Of a stretch of 64,000 nucleotides of DNA, positions 29,499 to 41,399 are shown one piece after another (position 1 is the stretch's first letter; each line of letters begins with the position of its first letter). This stretch comes from Psychrobacter pygoscelis (GTDB lineage Bacteria; Pseudomonadota; Gammaproteobacteria; Pseudomonadales; Moraxellaceae), in the NCBI RefSeq assembly GCF_004335015.1, contig NZ_RQRU01000005.1:62001-126000 (forward strand), written 5' to 3'. The position numbers and the translations under genes were made by a program. Below the pieces are notes generated by a model that had not been told where the DNA came from, did not search any database, and saw nothing but the letters and a program-made list of their open reading frames with translations.

Positions 29499-31043
29499 TT
29501 AATAAGTATGGTTTTGCTTGAACGTTTCGACCGATGCTTTTAGACGCGCTGCGATGTCATCATTATAGTTCGCAGTTTCGTTAATCTCACGCATAAGGTC
29601 TGCTTGCTCATCATACATGTAGCGAAGGAACGACTCTTCAAAAGCGCCAATCTTCTCGACAGGAACGTCAGCCAAGTAGCCTTCGTTTGAGGCATAAATA
29701 ACGGCTGCTTGCTCTGCTACAGACATTGGCTGATACTGCTTCTGTTTCATAAGCTCAGTGACTCGCTCACCATGCTCAAGCTGCTGCTTGGTCGCATCAT
29801 CAAGATCCGAGGCAAACTGAGCAAATGCGGCAAGTTCACGATACTGCGCTAGAGCTGTACGGATACCGCCAGAGAGTTTCTTGATAATTTTAGTTTGTGC
29901 AGAACCACCAACACGAGATACCGAAATACCAGCGTTGACCGCAGGACGAATACCTGAGTTAAATAGGCTAGATTCTAAGAAAATCTGACCATCAGTAATC
30001 GAGATAACGTTGGTTGGAACGAATGCAGAAACGTCACCTGCTTGAGTTTCAATGATAGGCAGTGCAGTCAAGGAGCCTGTTTTACCTTTTACTTCACCAT
30101 TGGTGAACTCTTCTACATACTCTGCGTTGACGCGAGAAGCACGCTCAAGTAGGCGTGAGTGTAAGTAGAATACGTCACCTGGGTAAGCTTCACGACCTGG
30201 CGGACGACGAAGTAGTAGAGAGATCTGACGATAAGCTACCGCTTGCTTTGATAAGTCATCAAAGACGATCAGTGCATCTTCACCGCGGTCACGGAAGTAC
30301 TCACCAATAGTACAGCCTGAATAAGGGGCGATGTACTGAAGCGCTGCAGGCTCAGAGGCAGAGGCAACGACCACTGTAGTGTAGTCAAGTGCGCCAGATT
30401 GCTCAAGCTTACGCACGACGTTAGCAATAGTAGAGCGTTTTTGACCGATAGCGACGTACACACACTTAATGCCAGAGTCTTTTTGCGCAATAATGGCATC
30501 AATAGCTAGTGCAGTTTTACCTGTCTGACGGTCACCAATGATAAGCTCACGCTGACCACGTCCAATAGGAATCATGGTATCAACGGCTTTATAACCTGTC
30601 ATTACTGGCTGATCTACTGACTGACGAGCGATAACGCCAGGCGCAATCTTTTCAACTTTGTCAGTTAGCTTGGCATTGATCGGGCCTTTACCATCAATAG
30701 GATTACCCAAGGCATCAACAACACGGCCTAATAATTCAGGCCCTACGGGCACTTCTAAGATTCGGCCAGTACAGTAAGCTTTTTGACCTTCTTGCAGGCT
30801 CAAATACTCACCTAGTACTACCGCGCCCACTGAGTCACGCTCTAAGTTTAGTGCCATGCCATAGACATCGCCTTCAAACTCAATCATCTCACCGTACATG
30901 GCATCTTCAAGACCATGAATCTGCACGATACCGTCAGATACTTTGACAATCGTGCCTTCATTTTTTGCAGTTGCACCCGCATCAAGGTCTTGAATTCGCT
31001 GCTTAATCAGATTACTGATTTCCGCTGGATTCAATTGTTGCAT
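29499..31043 (-). CDS. atpA: F1 ATP synthase alpha subunit
   Basis: Regulatory nucleotide-binding subunit of F1. P-loop [10 protein letters not shown] near 169-178, Walker [12 protein letters not shown], arginine-finger region [11 protein letters not shown]-terminus [17 protein letters not shown] and length 514 match E. coli (513). 65 bases after atpH. Confidence 0.98.
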   Translation of the reverse strand: MQQLNPAEISNLIKQRIQDLDAGATAKNEGTIVKVSDGIVQIHGLEDAMYGEMIEFEGDVYGMALNLERDSVGAVVLGEYLSLQEGQKAYCTGRILEVPVGPELLGRVVDALGNPIDGKGPINAKLTDKVEKIAPGVIARQSVDQPVMTGYKAVDTMIPIGRGQRELIIGDRQTGKTALAIDAIIAQKDSGIKCVYVAIGQKRSTIANVVRKLEQSGALDYTTVVVASASEPAALQYIAPYSGCTIGEYFRDRGEDALIVFDDLSKQAVAYRQISLLLRRPPGREAYPGDVFYLHSRLLERASRVNAEYVEEFTNGEVKGKTGSLTALPIIETQAGDVSAFVPTNVISITDGQIFLESSLFNSGIRPAVNAGISVSRVGGSAQTKIIKKLSGGIRTALAQYRELAAFAQFASDLDDATKQQLEHGERVTELMKQKQYQPMSVAEQAAVIYASNEGYLADVPVEKIGAFEESFLRYMYDEQADLMREINETANYNDDIAARLKASVETFKQNHTY

Positions 31044-31108
31044 TGCCTTGTTTCCTTTAATTTATGATAACCAACTGACTGGCTTAATGACTGCTTTACG
31101 TTGCAATA

Positions 31109-31729
31109 TTAAGCAGTGAGCTGCGTTTTTAACTGTTTTAGCTTGCCGCGCATAGAGTCATCGACGACCTTATCACCGATCTTAATCGTGGCGCCCGCTA
31201 GGAGACTTGGGTCGACCGATTCATGGATCACCACTGTCGCATTTAAAGAGTCAGTAAGACGCTTCTGGAACAGGGCACGCTGAGACTCAGTCAAGGGATA
31301 TGCTGACGTCACGTAGGCATCGACTTGCTTTTGCGCTCGGGTTTTATGGCGACGAAAATGCTCATAAACCTCAGGAAGCAACGCTAGGCGCTCTTGCCCA
31401 GCCAGCTGACTGACGAAGTTTTTTAGGGCAGCCGACACGCTTGGATAGCTTGTATCCTCTTGCTTATGCGCATTTGTAGAAGCCAATAGCTCCTTAAATG
31501 GCGTGTCACCTGCAGTGGCTACTTGCGTGTCATAAAGATCAACCAAAGCAGCCACTTTTTGATCAGCAGCGATGGCCGGATTGTCTAGCATGTCGTGAAA
31601 AGACTTGTCATTGACGACAGTACTAGCAATAAACAAAAAGTCCTCCCACGCATCCGCTACGCCATGCTCGAAAGCATAGTCAAAAGCAGCTTTTGCATAA
31701 GGTCGTGCTAAGGTTGATAAGTCAGCCAT
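31109..31729 (-). CDS. atpH: F1 ATP synthase delta subunit
   Basis: Peripheral-stalk subunit that joins F1 to the b dimer (OSCP homologue). N-terminal helical bundle starts [20 protein letters not shown]; the C-terminal domain has [20 protein letters not shown], which is diagnostic. 206 residues is about 28 longer than E. coli AtpH; the extra residues lie around 70-95 ([21 protein letters not shown] region). 13 bases after atpF. Confidence 0.96.
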   Translation of the reverse strand: MADLSTLARPYAKAAFDYAFEHGVADAWEDFLFIASTVVNDKSFHDMLDNPAIAADQKVAALVDLYDTQVATAGDTPFKELLASTNAHKQEDTSYPSVSAALKNFVSQLAGQERLALLPEVYEHFRRHKTRAQKQVDAYVTSAYPLTESQRALFQKRLTDSLNATVVIHESVDPSLLAGATIKIGDKVVDDSMRGKLKQLKTQLTA

Positions 31730-31742
31730 TATATCCTCACAA

Positions 31743-32213
31743 TTACAGCTTCGCTGCTAGTTGATCTAACATGCTAGCATGCTTTTGAACGTCGACTTTT
31801 TCTTGCAGAATTTTTTCTGCACCCAGTACAGACAATTCAGCGACCTGACTACGTAATGACTCACGAGCCTGGTTAATCTCTTGATCAATAGAGGCTTGCG
31901 CCTGTTGACGAATTCGTTCGCCTTCAGTTTGCGCTTGCACCTTGGCTTCTTCGATAAGCTGGTTGGCGCTTTTATTCGCCTGCTCAATAAGGGCAGCAGC
32001 TTTGGCTTTGGCAGCCGTTAGCTCCTGCTCAGCTTCTTGCTCAGCCGAAGCAAGATCAGCTTTTGCTTTTTCAGCGGCATTCAGTCCATCAGCAATCTTA
32101 CGCTGACGCTCATTGATCGCTGCAATGAGTGGTGGCCAGACGAATTTCATGCAGAATACAACAAAGATGAAAAACGCTATGGCTTGACCGATGATGGTAA
32201 AATTGATATTCAC
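31743..32213 (-). CDS. atpF: F0 ATP synthase subunit b
   Basis: Peripheral stalk. One N-terminal membrane helix ([22 protein letters not shown]) and a long charged coiled coil rich in A, K, E and Q to the end. 156 residues, as in E. coli. Between atpE and atpH. Confidence 0.97.
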   Translation of the reverse strand: MNINFTIIGQAIAFFIFVVFCMKFVWPPLIAAINERQRKIADGLNAAEKAKADLASAEQEAEQELTAAKAKAAALIEQANKSANQLIEEAKVQAQTEGERIRQQAQASIDQEINQARESLRSQVAELSVLGAEKILQEKVDVQKHASMLDQLAAKL

Positions 32214-32291
32214 GTGATCACCTCATTGGTAATGAAAAATCAGTTGATTGATCAGAGGCTCTGATCAAGTGTGTCAAACTGAAATTTCAGA

Positions 32292-32558
<267 letters not shown>

Positions 32559-32577
32559 CTATTGAATGTCTAACTGA

Positions 32578-34276
<1,699 letters not shown>

Positions 34277-34675
34277 TTAACGCAGTCGCCAAAGCATCCA
34301 ACTGTGACTTATTTGCATTAGCATAAAACCGGTGAAAAGCGCTGGCGCTGACAAGGGTCGTATGTTAATGAAAATGACAATAAAACCGCTGAGTGTCACT
34401 GCCCATTTGATCATCTGTCCACGGTACATCTGATGGACGATAGTGCGACGGGCGTGATAGCCTGTGCGGTGAAAGACAAACCAAGCAAAGATGGCTTGAG
34501 AGACAAAACTTAGTAGTGCACCTACCGCTAAGCTTTTTGCTATAACTTTCTGACTATCTAGCCAGAAAATATCTACCAACAATGCCAGCAATATGAGAAT
34601 AAATAATACCCAAAGTTGACCTTTAATAGCGCGTAGTACTTGATCTGACTGCGTACGCTTTGCTGGCTGGGACAT
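34277..34675 (-). CDS. atpI: ATP synthase-associated protein AtpI
   Basis: Small membrane protein with four hydrophobic segments, thought to help insert or assemble the c ring and not essential. RAIKGQLWVLFILILLALLVD, SKSLAVGALLSFVSQAIFAW and the F-H-R-T-G-Y/A-R pattern (FVFHRTGYHARR) fit the I-subunit family. 132 residues is typical. AGGAA lies before the ATG. Divergence between AtpI proteins is high, so the call also leans on position ahead of atpB. Confidence 0.85.
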   Translation of the reverse strand: MSQPAKRTQSDQVLRAIKGQLWVLFILILLALLVDIFWLDSQKVIAKSLAVGALLSFVSQAIFAWFVFHRTGYHARRTIVHQMYRGQMIKWAVTLSGFIVIFINIRPLSAPALFTGFMLMQISHSWMLWRLR

Positions 34676-35092
34676 TATACATTCCTACAGTAGCGCTCGG
34701 TATTAGCTCCCGAGTTGCCATAAGTCATTGTATAGCCATAAGCCTGACTAATGACCTTGGCGCTCAATTCTACACAGATAGCTTTTATCCATTAACATGA
34801 CTTCTATAAAGCTACCGAAGTGAAATTAAAGCGCCCTTATTATAGGGACAGGTGGCCGTTGGTGCAAGTAAAATATGACACTTTTGTTTAACGGCTAATA
34901 ATCTGTCCAAAGTCTTATTGATTAAAATCATCATCTACTATATATAGTATCTACATATAATTTTTAATTTCTACTAACGATAAGAGCAACTGACTGTTCA
35001 TGGCCGTACAACCGCGCCCCATTCGGCAGCGCAGCGTGTGAGCTTAGTTGACCAAGCTGGATTTGACATAAGATCACACGCTAATATTTGAT
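34676..35092. other. Intergenic region atpI / znuA
   Basis: About 420 bases, no gene. Contains the palindrome ACTATATATAGT (34937-34948) and a nested inverted repeat directly behind znuA (35033-35082, listed separately). Confidence 0.5.
35033..35082 (-). repeat. Nested inverted repeat after the znuA stop
   Basis: Arms AGCGTGTGA (35033-35041) and TCACACGCT (35074-35082) with an inner AGCTT/AAGCT hairpin. It begins about 10 bases past the znuA stop. There is no T run, so it is more likely a 3' stability or processing element, or a rho-dependent end, than an intrinsic terminator. Confidence 0.45.
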
Positions 35093-36070
35093 TTAGCCAC
35101 TGATACAGCGATTGATATCTGTTGCTATTTGTTGCCAACCTGATACAAAGTCAGTCGCTTGGCTCATATCCTCAATCTGAGTGGTGACACTAACGGGTGC
35201 AAGCTTCTTGCGAATGCCTGAGCTGACCTCTCCTTGAGATACCAAGCACATAGAAGTACTAGGTCTGTGCTGCTGAAGCCAGCGGAACTGACTGGCTTTG
35301 GGAGGTAGGTGATGATCCGTAGTCAAAGTACCGGCCAGCTTAATCGCTGCCGCTGACTCCAGATACTGGTACGCATCATGATAAGCCCAGTAAGGTGACG
35401 CTTGATTGCTCATAGCACTGTGCTGATCCTTCACAGCTTGAACAGCAGCGTCCATTCGCTGAGCGAAGGCTTGCGTATTCGCTTGATAGAGCTTGGCATG
35501 CTGAGGATCAGCGTGAGAATGGATGACCGCTAGCGCCCGGGTGATGGCTTTAGCATTCTCAGGATCGAGCCAGATATGTGGGTCTATTGTGCCTTTGATG
35601 GCTTGACCCTCAACATCGCGCATAGGGTGACGAACGAAGGCTTTGAAGTCTAATAATGCTATTGCATTAGGTGCTTGAGTCAATGTCTGAGCAAGATTTC
35701 GCTCTAAAGGCTCACCAAACCACACCACATATTTACTGTCTTGGATTGATTTCATGTCGCTAGGACTCAAGCTACCATGATGACCGACATCGCCTGGCTC
35801 TAATAGCCGCTTAGCAGAGGGCGCGCCTTTGGTAACTTCATTACTCAATAAATATAGCGGATAGTTGCTCACACTGACAGGTGCAGCGTGCAGCATTATT
35901 GGCACTGCCAACATAGTAAATATCATCGACCCACTCGTCAGCCACTTTCGCACCATAGGTAGTAAGGATAGTCGCCTACCGGTAGATGGTCGCGTTTGCT
36001 GCGGCGTGGTTCGCTGCTGTAAAAAAGAGCGGGTTGATAGAGATGAATTAATATCTGTCGTGCTTTGCAT
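35093..36070 (-). CDS. znuA: Zinc ABC transporter substrate-binding protein ZnuA
   Basis: Periplasmic high-affinity zinc-binding protein feeding ZnuBC. Zinc-ligand histidines are visible in GDVGHHGSLSPSD, DPHIWLDPENA and YWAYHDAY, with a further acidic/histidine stretch TTDHHLPP. The His-rich acidic loop of E. coli ZnuA is absent. The signal segment is residues 44-62 (SGSMIFTMLAVPIMLHA) after an unusually long, Ser/Thr/Arg-rich start of about 40 residues; M39 is an alternative start but lacks a ribosome binding site. Divergent from zur, with a Zur-type operator in the shared upstream region. Confidence 0.93.
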   Translation of the reverse strand: MQSTTDINSSLSTRSFLQQRTTPQQTRPSTGRRLSLLPMVRKWLTSGSMIFTMLAVPIMLHAAPVSVSNYPLYLLSNEVTKGAPSAKRLLEPGDVGHHGSLSPSDMKSIQDSKYVVWFGEPLERNLAQTLTQAPNAIALLDFKAFVRHPMRDVEGQAIKGTIDPHIWLDPENAKAITRALAVIHSHADPQHAKLYQANTQAFAQRMDAAVQAVKDQHSAMSNQASPYWAYHDAYQYLESAAAIKLAGTLTTDHHLPPKASQFRWLQQHRPSTSMCLVSQGEVSSGIRKKLAPVSVTTQIEDMSQATDFVSGWQQIATDINRCISG

Positions 36071-36571
36071 CGTTTGTTCTCGCCAATGATAAATCTAGGG
36101 TAGTTCTAGCATGGATAGTGCTAATACCGGCCTAATGTGGGTAGCCTAACTAAGTCTAAGCGTTATGAAGGGTGAGTCGATCTGACGGTCAAGTTAACTT
36201 TGCTCAATTCTTACTTACTAGCTGTCAAAGCAGTGGAGCAAAAATGCAGACCAATTAACCAACCCTGATAATAAATAAAATGTTATACTATAACAATAGT
36301 TAATTTTAATCGAGCCTAATTTTGTGATGAGAGATTAGATTATTGTTAATTAGCGACTCTTTTTGTGCAGCACGCTAGCAGCTTACGCTATAATCGGCCC
36401 ACTTTAAAATCTATTCACCGTGGCCTTATAGCGGTAAGATACTGATTTTATTATACTAAGTTTGTCTACAGTAATCGTAAACTTGTAAGCTTCTGGATTA
36501 TAAGTTAAACCATTGCTCAAAAGGCACCTTTCACTTACACTGAACACCCTCAGTTTACCAATGTAGTGACT
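36071..36571. other. Divergent znuA/zur regulatory region
   Basis: About 500 AT-rich bases carrying the Zur-type operator at 36278-36298. No gene. The operator is 210 bases before znuA and 275 before zur, so long leaders on both sides are implied. Confidence 0.6.
36278..36298. promoter_or_regulatory. Zur box
   Basis: TGTTATACTATAACA (36281-36295) is a perfect 7-1-7 palindrome, flanked by AAA on the left; it matches the gammaproteobacterial Zur consensus GAAATGTTATANTATAACATTTC at the core. Its place between znuA and zur makes zinc-dependent repression of both directions the natural reading. Confidence 0.85.
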
Positions 36572-37165
36572 ATGATTGACCGACCGTCGAATATTGACCA
36601 AGCCGCGAAGAGTGACCAATCGGCGCATGACACCGTGTCAGGCTGCGCCCACTTGCATGATGTGTATGACCTTGAACCCAAGACCATCACCTCACGTATA
36701 GAGGCAGCTAAGCTTCAATGCCAGAGCAATGGCGTGCGCTTTACCTCACTGCGCCAGCAAGTTTATAAAATGATCTTGCAAGCACAAAAGCCGATTGGGG
36801 CTTACGACTTAATCACTGAGCTACAGCAGGCTCGTACGCAAAATATCGCTCAATCAGGGACACAAAGTAAAAATGTCGCACCCCCTACCGTCTATCGTAG
36901 TTTAGACTTTTTATTACAGCAGGGACTGATCCATCAGCTGACTTCTTTAAATGCTTATATCCCCTGCTGTCATCCGCGGTCGCGGCATGCCGCCGCATTT
37001 TTTATCTGCGAAAGCTGTCAGCATGTGCAAGAATGTAGCAGCCTGCCGGTTCAAGAAGTCATGAGCTATGCCAAAGAGGACGTCGGCTTTGAGGTATCGC
37101 AAAGTGTTATTGAGCTACGTGGTGTCTGCCAGTCTTGCCAGTCAACTCCTGCTGCCACCTCCTAA
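36572..37165 (+). CDS. zur: Zinc uptake regulator Zur (Fur family)
   Basis: Fur-family repressor that binds DNA when loaded with zinc. Winged-helix part with RFTSLRQQVYKMILQAQKPI and PPTVYRSLDFLLQQGLIHQL; metal-binding dimer part with CESCQHVQEC and the final CQSC pair for structural zinc, plus HPRSRHAAAFF. N-terminal extension of about 40 residues. ATG 36572 is preferred over GTG 36566. Followed 47 bases later by znuC, so regulator and transporter form one unit. Confidence 0.93.
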   Translation: MIDRPSNIDQAAKSDQSAHDTVSGCAHLHDVYDLEPKTITSRIEAAKLQCQSNGVRFTSLRQQVYKMILQAQKPIGAYDLITELQQARTQNIAQSGTQSKNVAPPTVYRSLDFLLQQGLIHQLTSLNAYIPCCHPRSRHAAAFFICESCQHVQECSSLPVQEVMSYAKEDVGFEVSQSVIELRGVCQSCQSTPAATS

Positions 37166-37212
37166 GCTGATTTTGCAGTACTTTCTTTATTCTCTACACT
37201 TTTTAGGTAGCT

Positions 37213-38064
37213 ATGACTAAGCTTACTGCCCCCACTCCTATCGACAATGCTATGTTAGACACACCCACTGCTGGGGTGCTGGCTGCTAACGAAGTCATGC
37301 ATAATTTTGATAAAGCGGCTCACGGCGCTGATACTGCTGTATCGACGCCTTTATTATCGTTATCCAAGGTCAGCTTTAGCATTGGTCATCAGCAGCTGGT
37401 TAAGGATGTCAGCATCGACATTGCTGCTGGTGAGACGATTAGCTTAATTGGACCTAATGGCGCCGGTAAATCCACCCTAGCTAAGCTAATATTAGGACTG
37501 CTACCAGTCAGTAGCGGTACGATTACCAAGCATCAGCCTGTGCGTTTAGGTTACGTGCCACAGCGCTTTACCGTCACCCCCATTCTCCCGCTGCGCGTAC
37601 AAGATTTATTATCACAAGCCGATACCCAGCAGCTTACCAGTGACCAACAAGCCTTTATCTATGAGCAGTTACAGCTTAGGCAGCTACTATCGCGGCAGCT
37701 TCGGCATCTCTCCGGTGGTGAGACGCAGCGCGTCCTACTGGCAAGGGCGCTGCTTGAGAAGCCGAACTTATTAATCTTAGATGAACCGATGCAGGGCCTA
37801 GATCCTGATACGGAAGCATGGTTATATCAGTTTATAGATGAGCTGCCAGACTTTTTGCACTGTGCCATGCTGGTAGTCTCGCACGATTTGCATTGGGTCA
37901 TGAAAGGCAGTCGCCGAGTTATTTGTCTTAACAAGCATATCTGCTGTGAGGGACAACCTAGTGAGCTGGCAGTCTCTCGCGAATTTCAAAAACTATTTGG
38001 TCATCATTATGAGCTGCCGTATGTTCACAAGCCCCATGAATGCGAGCATCATGCCTCAATTTAG
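37213..38064 (+). CDS. znuC: Zinc ABC transporter ATP-binding protein ZnuC
   Basis: ATPase of the zinc importer. Walker A GPNGAGKST near residues 80-88, signature LSGGETQRVLLARAL, Walker B LLILDEPMQGLD, and the switch histidine in VVSHDLHWVM. It carries about 45 additional residues at the N-terminus before the ABC core (SLSKVSFSIGHQQL); 283 residues against 251 in E. coli. Histidine-rich C-terminus (HKPHECEHHA). Downstream znuB begins after 235 bases. Confidence 0.95.
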   Translation: MTKLTAPTPIDNAMLDTPTAGVLAANEVMHNFDKAAHGADTAVSTPLLSLSKVSFSIGHQQLVKDVSIDIAAGETISLIGPNGAGKSTLAKLILGLLPVSSGTITKHQPVRLGYVPQRFTVTPILPLRVQDLLSQADTQQLTSDQQAFIYEQLQLRQLLSRQLRHLSGGETQRVLLARALLEKPNLLILDEPMQGLDPDTEAWLYQFIDELPDFLHCAMLVVSHDLHWVMKGSRRVICLNKHICCEGQPSELAVSREFQKLFGHHYELPYVHKPHECEHHASI

Positions 38065-38299
38065 CGGATTGAATAGTAGCAATTAACCTAGATTTTCTGG
38101 CTAAAATTGTGCTGACATTGCTAAGTGTTTTTCCAGTGCCACGGCCTTAACTATTGCCCAGATAATATCCTTTTTGCTGCATTGGCAAAACTTTATCTAG
38201 CACTAGCTTAAATTTGGCTGTTATGCGCTGCGGTAAGCTGCACGGCTTTTTATTTTTATAGCTTGATTCCTACATTTTACATTATAGAAGTTATTAATT

Positions 38300-39103
38300 A
38301 TGCTTTCATGGCTCGCCATCATTGCCCCAGCATGGATTGCAGGAAGTTTACTGGCGCTACTCTCAGCGCCGCTTGGCTGCTTAGTACTATGGCGGCGTAT
38401 GGCTTTTTTTGCCGACGCTCTAGCGCACGGCACACTACTTGGTGTGGCCTTAGCCGCATGGTGGCAGCTGCCATCCGCTATTGGTATCGCCTTAGTGAGT
38501 ATTTTGGTGGTGGTCAGTCTGGTATTAATGGAAGATGAGCGATTACCAGCCGATGCGGTGTTGGCAGTCGTTGCCGTCACTTTGCTGTGCTTCGGGCTAT
38601 TGACCTTAACGCAGCTGACCGACCAGCAAGCCAATGTGTTGGGCTTCTTATTTGGCAATCTACTAGAGCGAGATTGGTCCGATCTGCCCATGCTAGGGGC
38701 TGCTGTATTGATAGGATTGGCCGCACTCAGCTACATATGGTCAGCGCAAGTGAAGCTGGCAACCCATGAAGCGCTAGCGAGAATCCAAGGGATTAATCCC
38801 GTCACGCAGCGGTTATTTTTTATGGGGGTATTGGCAGGATTCTGTGCGATTGCTCTACAAGCCGTCGGCAGCTTACTCATCAGTGGGCTGCTGATTTTAC
38901 CCGCGTTATCCGCGCGCTTGCTAGCGGCTTCTCCGAAACATATGGTCGTAGCAGCGCTGATCATTGCGCAGTTTGGAGTGAGTGCTGGCGTTTGGGGCAG
39001 TGTTTGGCTGGATATTCAAACGGGACTGTCCATTGTTCTGGTATTGGCGGTGATATTCTTTATCCTGTTAATCACCAGCAAGCTACGCGGATTAGTCAAA
39101 TAA
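38300..39103 (+). CDS. znuB: Zinc ABC transporter permease ZnuB
   Basis: Membrane subunit of the zinc importer, ABC-3 family. About eight hydrophobic segments; family landmarks are RMAFFADALAHGTLLGVAL near 35-53 and GSLLISGLLILPALSARLL near 190-210. 267 residues matches E. coli (261). 235 bases after znuC with no terminator seen, so still probably in the zur-znuCB transcript. Confidence 0.95.
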   Translation: MLSWLAIIAPAWIAGSLLALLSAPLGCLVLWRRMAFFADALAHGTLLGVALAAWWQLPSAIGIALVSILVVVSLVLMEDERLPADAVLAVVAVTLLCFGLLTLTQLTDQQANVLGFLFGNLLERDWSDLPMLGAAVLIGLAALSYIWSAQVKLATHEALARIQGINPVTQRLFFMGVLAGFCAIALQAVGSLLISGLLILPALSARLLAASPKHMVVAALIIAQFGVSAGVWGSVWLDIQTGLSIVLVLAVIFFILLITSKLRGLVK

Positions 39104-39357
39104 TTTCTAGTTATTCTATAAAAAATATGTTATAAACCTGCTTTAGTTTAGCCAAACTCCCCAATCCTAACAATATAATAGATAAATGTTTACGAATATT
39201 TGCACGATTGATGCTTAGATTTCAAAGCCATTAAGACTGAGAACAGCAGATAGGTAGTTGATATTAATCGTTATATACCTGCCACTGCACCTGAATACTC
39301 TCTTTTCTTAGACGCGCGATTGTAGTTTGTGCTTAGCCAGTAGGTACGATTAGCCTT

Positions 39358-40212
39358 ATGATAACTGCTGCTTACCAACCACCGACTAAGATAATAACAG
39401 CTGATGGTATTACCACCGTACTGCAGCTTACTGACTTACACCTCTTTGAGGATGCTCAGCAATCCTCGCAAGCGGCAAGCTGTGAGCAACACTTCGAGGC
39501 GGTATTGGCTCAAGCTTTAGCTGAGGAGGTTCGCTGCGATTTAATTCTGGTGACCGGAGATCTGGTCCATGAAGTCAAGCCTAGTACTTATGAGCGAATC
39601 TATCGCCGCCTTGAGCGTACTGGCATCCCTTTTGCATGTATTGCGGGCAATCACGATGTCACGGATGAGCTTATACCCGCTACGGCGCTTGATAGCGAGA
39701 CAGCATTTGAGCAGCGCACTTTAGTAGCTCGCTCACTAGACAGCCGATTGTTAGAGCAGCATGTTATAGAGACCACGAACTGGCAGCTACTGTTGATGGA
39801 TTCGTCCTTGCCAGGTCAGGTGGCGGGCAAGATTAGCGCCGATAGTCTTGCTTGGCTACAAGCGCAGTTGTCACGCTGTAGCAAGCCTGCGCTATTGGCA
39901 CTACACCATCATATATTACCGATGCAATCGGCTTGGATCGATGCCCATATCGCTAAGAATGCAGCAAGTTTGTGGGAGCTACTAGCGTCATTTCCCCAGC
40001 TAAAGGTTATCGTCCATGGCCATACCCATCAGCAGCAATTAGAGCGCTACCAAGGGGTAACGATTTATACGACACCTGCTACTAGCTATCAATTTTTGCC
40101 AGGCTCAGATGAGTTTGCTTTTGACAATCAGGCACTTCCTGGCTATCGCTGGATTCAGCTTGCGCCAGACAGCCAGTTCAATAGCTGGGTAGTTAGGCTG
40201 CAACAACATTAG
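39358..40212 (+). CDS. cpdA: CpdA-like metallophosphoesterase (cyclic-nucleotide phosphodiesterase family)
   Basis: Class III cyclic nucleotide phosphodiesterase fold with two metals. Motifs in order are: LTDLHLFED (about 23-31), VTGDLVHEV (about 63-71), AGNHDVTDE (about 97-105), ALHHHILP and HGHTHQQ (about 222-228). This set and the length of 284 match CpdA/Icc, which hydrolyses cAMP in E. coli. Whether cAMP is the substrate here is inferred from the family. Single gene between znuB and dksA. Confidence 0.85.
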   Translation: MITAAYQPPTKIITADGITTVLQLTDLHLFEDAQQSSQAASCEQHFEAVLAQALAEEVRCDLILVTGDLVHEVKPSTYERIYRRLERTGIPFACIAGNHDVTDELIPATALDSETAFEQRTLVARSLDSRLLEQHVIETTNWQLLLMDSSLPGQVAGKISADSLAWLQAQLSRCSKPALLALHHHILPMQSAWIDAHIAKNAASLWELLASFPQLKVIVHGHTHQQQLERYQGVTIYTTPATSYQFLPGSDEFAFDNQALPGYRWIQLAPDSQFNSWVVRLQQH

Positions 40213-40826
40213 CTCATGGCAAGATATACTAGTGTTTGGCTTTGGCCTGTGCTTTTATCAGTATAAACCTAAACGGACTGGGTGAATAAAAGCCATAAAA
40301 GCTGGTTTATGAACTGATTTCTGAATGAGGCGTAGGGTTTGATCGATCTTAGCGCTGTTTATAATAAGGTGTCATTTTTAATAAAGTGACAGTCACCCGA
40401 TTTAGTGGTTAAATGAGCGATACTCGCTACTAAGGCGCTACTGACTAGCTGTCGTAACAGCCACATTTTGAGAGTTCATGATAGAACGTTAATATAATTT
40501 GATTACTATAAAAATACCCTAGCCGCTGAGCATGGATAAATAAAAGTTTGCCTATCTTATTAAGTGTATAGACGGTTAAACCATAAACAGTTGAATAATA
40601 GGCAGCTCAATAAAGCTGATCATTGCGATGTTAACTGCTTACCTACTCAACTGTTTGACTGCTGTCACGAATTGAAGGTATCTGCTATCAATACTGATTA
40701 TTGGCGTTATAATTGCTCGCTTTTTTTTGCAATCGCGCTTGGTGAACATGGACTTAGTTCGTTTATTTAAGTGTTTCAAGGCAAGTTACCCTTGTTATTA
40801 TTTTTTGAGAATAGTAGGAACCCTAT
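40213..40826. other. Intergenic region cpdA-like / dksA
   Basis: About 610 AT-rich bases. A frame at 40564-40770 has no ribosome binding site or family resemblance and is not accepted. TATAAT at 40708-40713 is a plausible -10 for dksA, giving a leader of about 110 bases; no good -35 is seen. Confidence 0.5.
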
Positions 40827-41267
40827 ATGAGTAACCTTTCCCTCACTCCAGCTGATATCAAGTTTACCCCCTATGCTCCTGAAAAAGATGAAGAGTACAT
40901 GTCTGATGAGCAGCTTGAGCATTTCAAACAGATTCTACTTAACTGGAAGCAACAACTGATCGGCGAGGCAGATCGAACGAAATCCTATATTCAAGATGAA
41001 TCTAGCGCGATGCCAGATATCAATGACCGAGCGACTCAAGAAGAAGAGTTCGCCCTCGCCTTAAGAACGCGTGACCGCGAGCGCAAACTGATCCGTAAGA
41101 TTGATAAGTCTATTGCGGAGATTGAGGGTGGCGATTATGGCTTCTGTCATACCTGCGGTGTCGAGATTGGCCTTCGTCGCCTTGAAGCGCGGCCTACCGC
41201 CACCCAATGTATCGATTGCAAAACCTTAGCAGAGATGAAAGAGCGACAAAATCTCGGTCACGCGTAA
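40827..41267 (+). CDS. dksA: RNA polymerase-binding transcription factor DksA
   Basis: Binds the RNA polymerase secondary channel and, with ppGpp, resets transcription of rRNA and amino-acid genes. The coiled-coil tip acidic motif is DINDRA (two aspartates as in E. coli D71/D74); the C4 zinc finger is CHTCGVEIGLRRLEARPTAT with the final CIDC. Length 146 is close to E. coli (151). AGGAA precedes the ATG. Followed by gluQRS, the usual order. Confidence 0.97.
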   Translation: MSNLSLTPADIKFTPYAPEKDEEYMSDEQLEHFKQILLNWKQQLIGEADRTKSYIQDESSAMPDINDRATQEEEFALALRTRDRERKLIRKIDKSIAEIEGGDYGFCHTCGVEIGLRRLEARPTATQCIDCKTLAEMKERQNLGHA

Positions 41268-41366
41268 CGTCTTCAATGCGCTCATACCCTTATTACGCCA
41301 GCTGACTTTCTGCTGAGCTACCGTATCCAGTGTCGTTAGCTGGCAGCGCGTAATCTCGAATGGCCA

Positions 41367-41399
41367 ATGGCAAAAGCAAGTCAGCTATGCTTTTGCCAT
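41367..41399. repeat. Perfect 12-base-pair hairpin between dksA and gluQRS
   Basis: ATGGCAAAAGCA (41367-41378) and its exact complement (41388-41399), nine-base loop. No T run on either strand, so not a classical terminator; it could act in mRNA processing between dksA and gluQRS. Confidence 0.55.

Noticed and set aside
38221..38691. 156-codon minus-strand frame over znuB
   Set aside because: Antisense shadow of znuB; Ser/Lys/Ala-rich composition typical of a reversed membrane protein.
40564..40770. 68-codon frame upstream of dksA
   Set aside because: No ribosome binding site; it covers the likely dksA promoter; Asn/Leu-rich repetitive start looks like translated AT-rich DNA.
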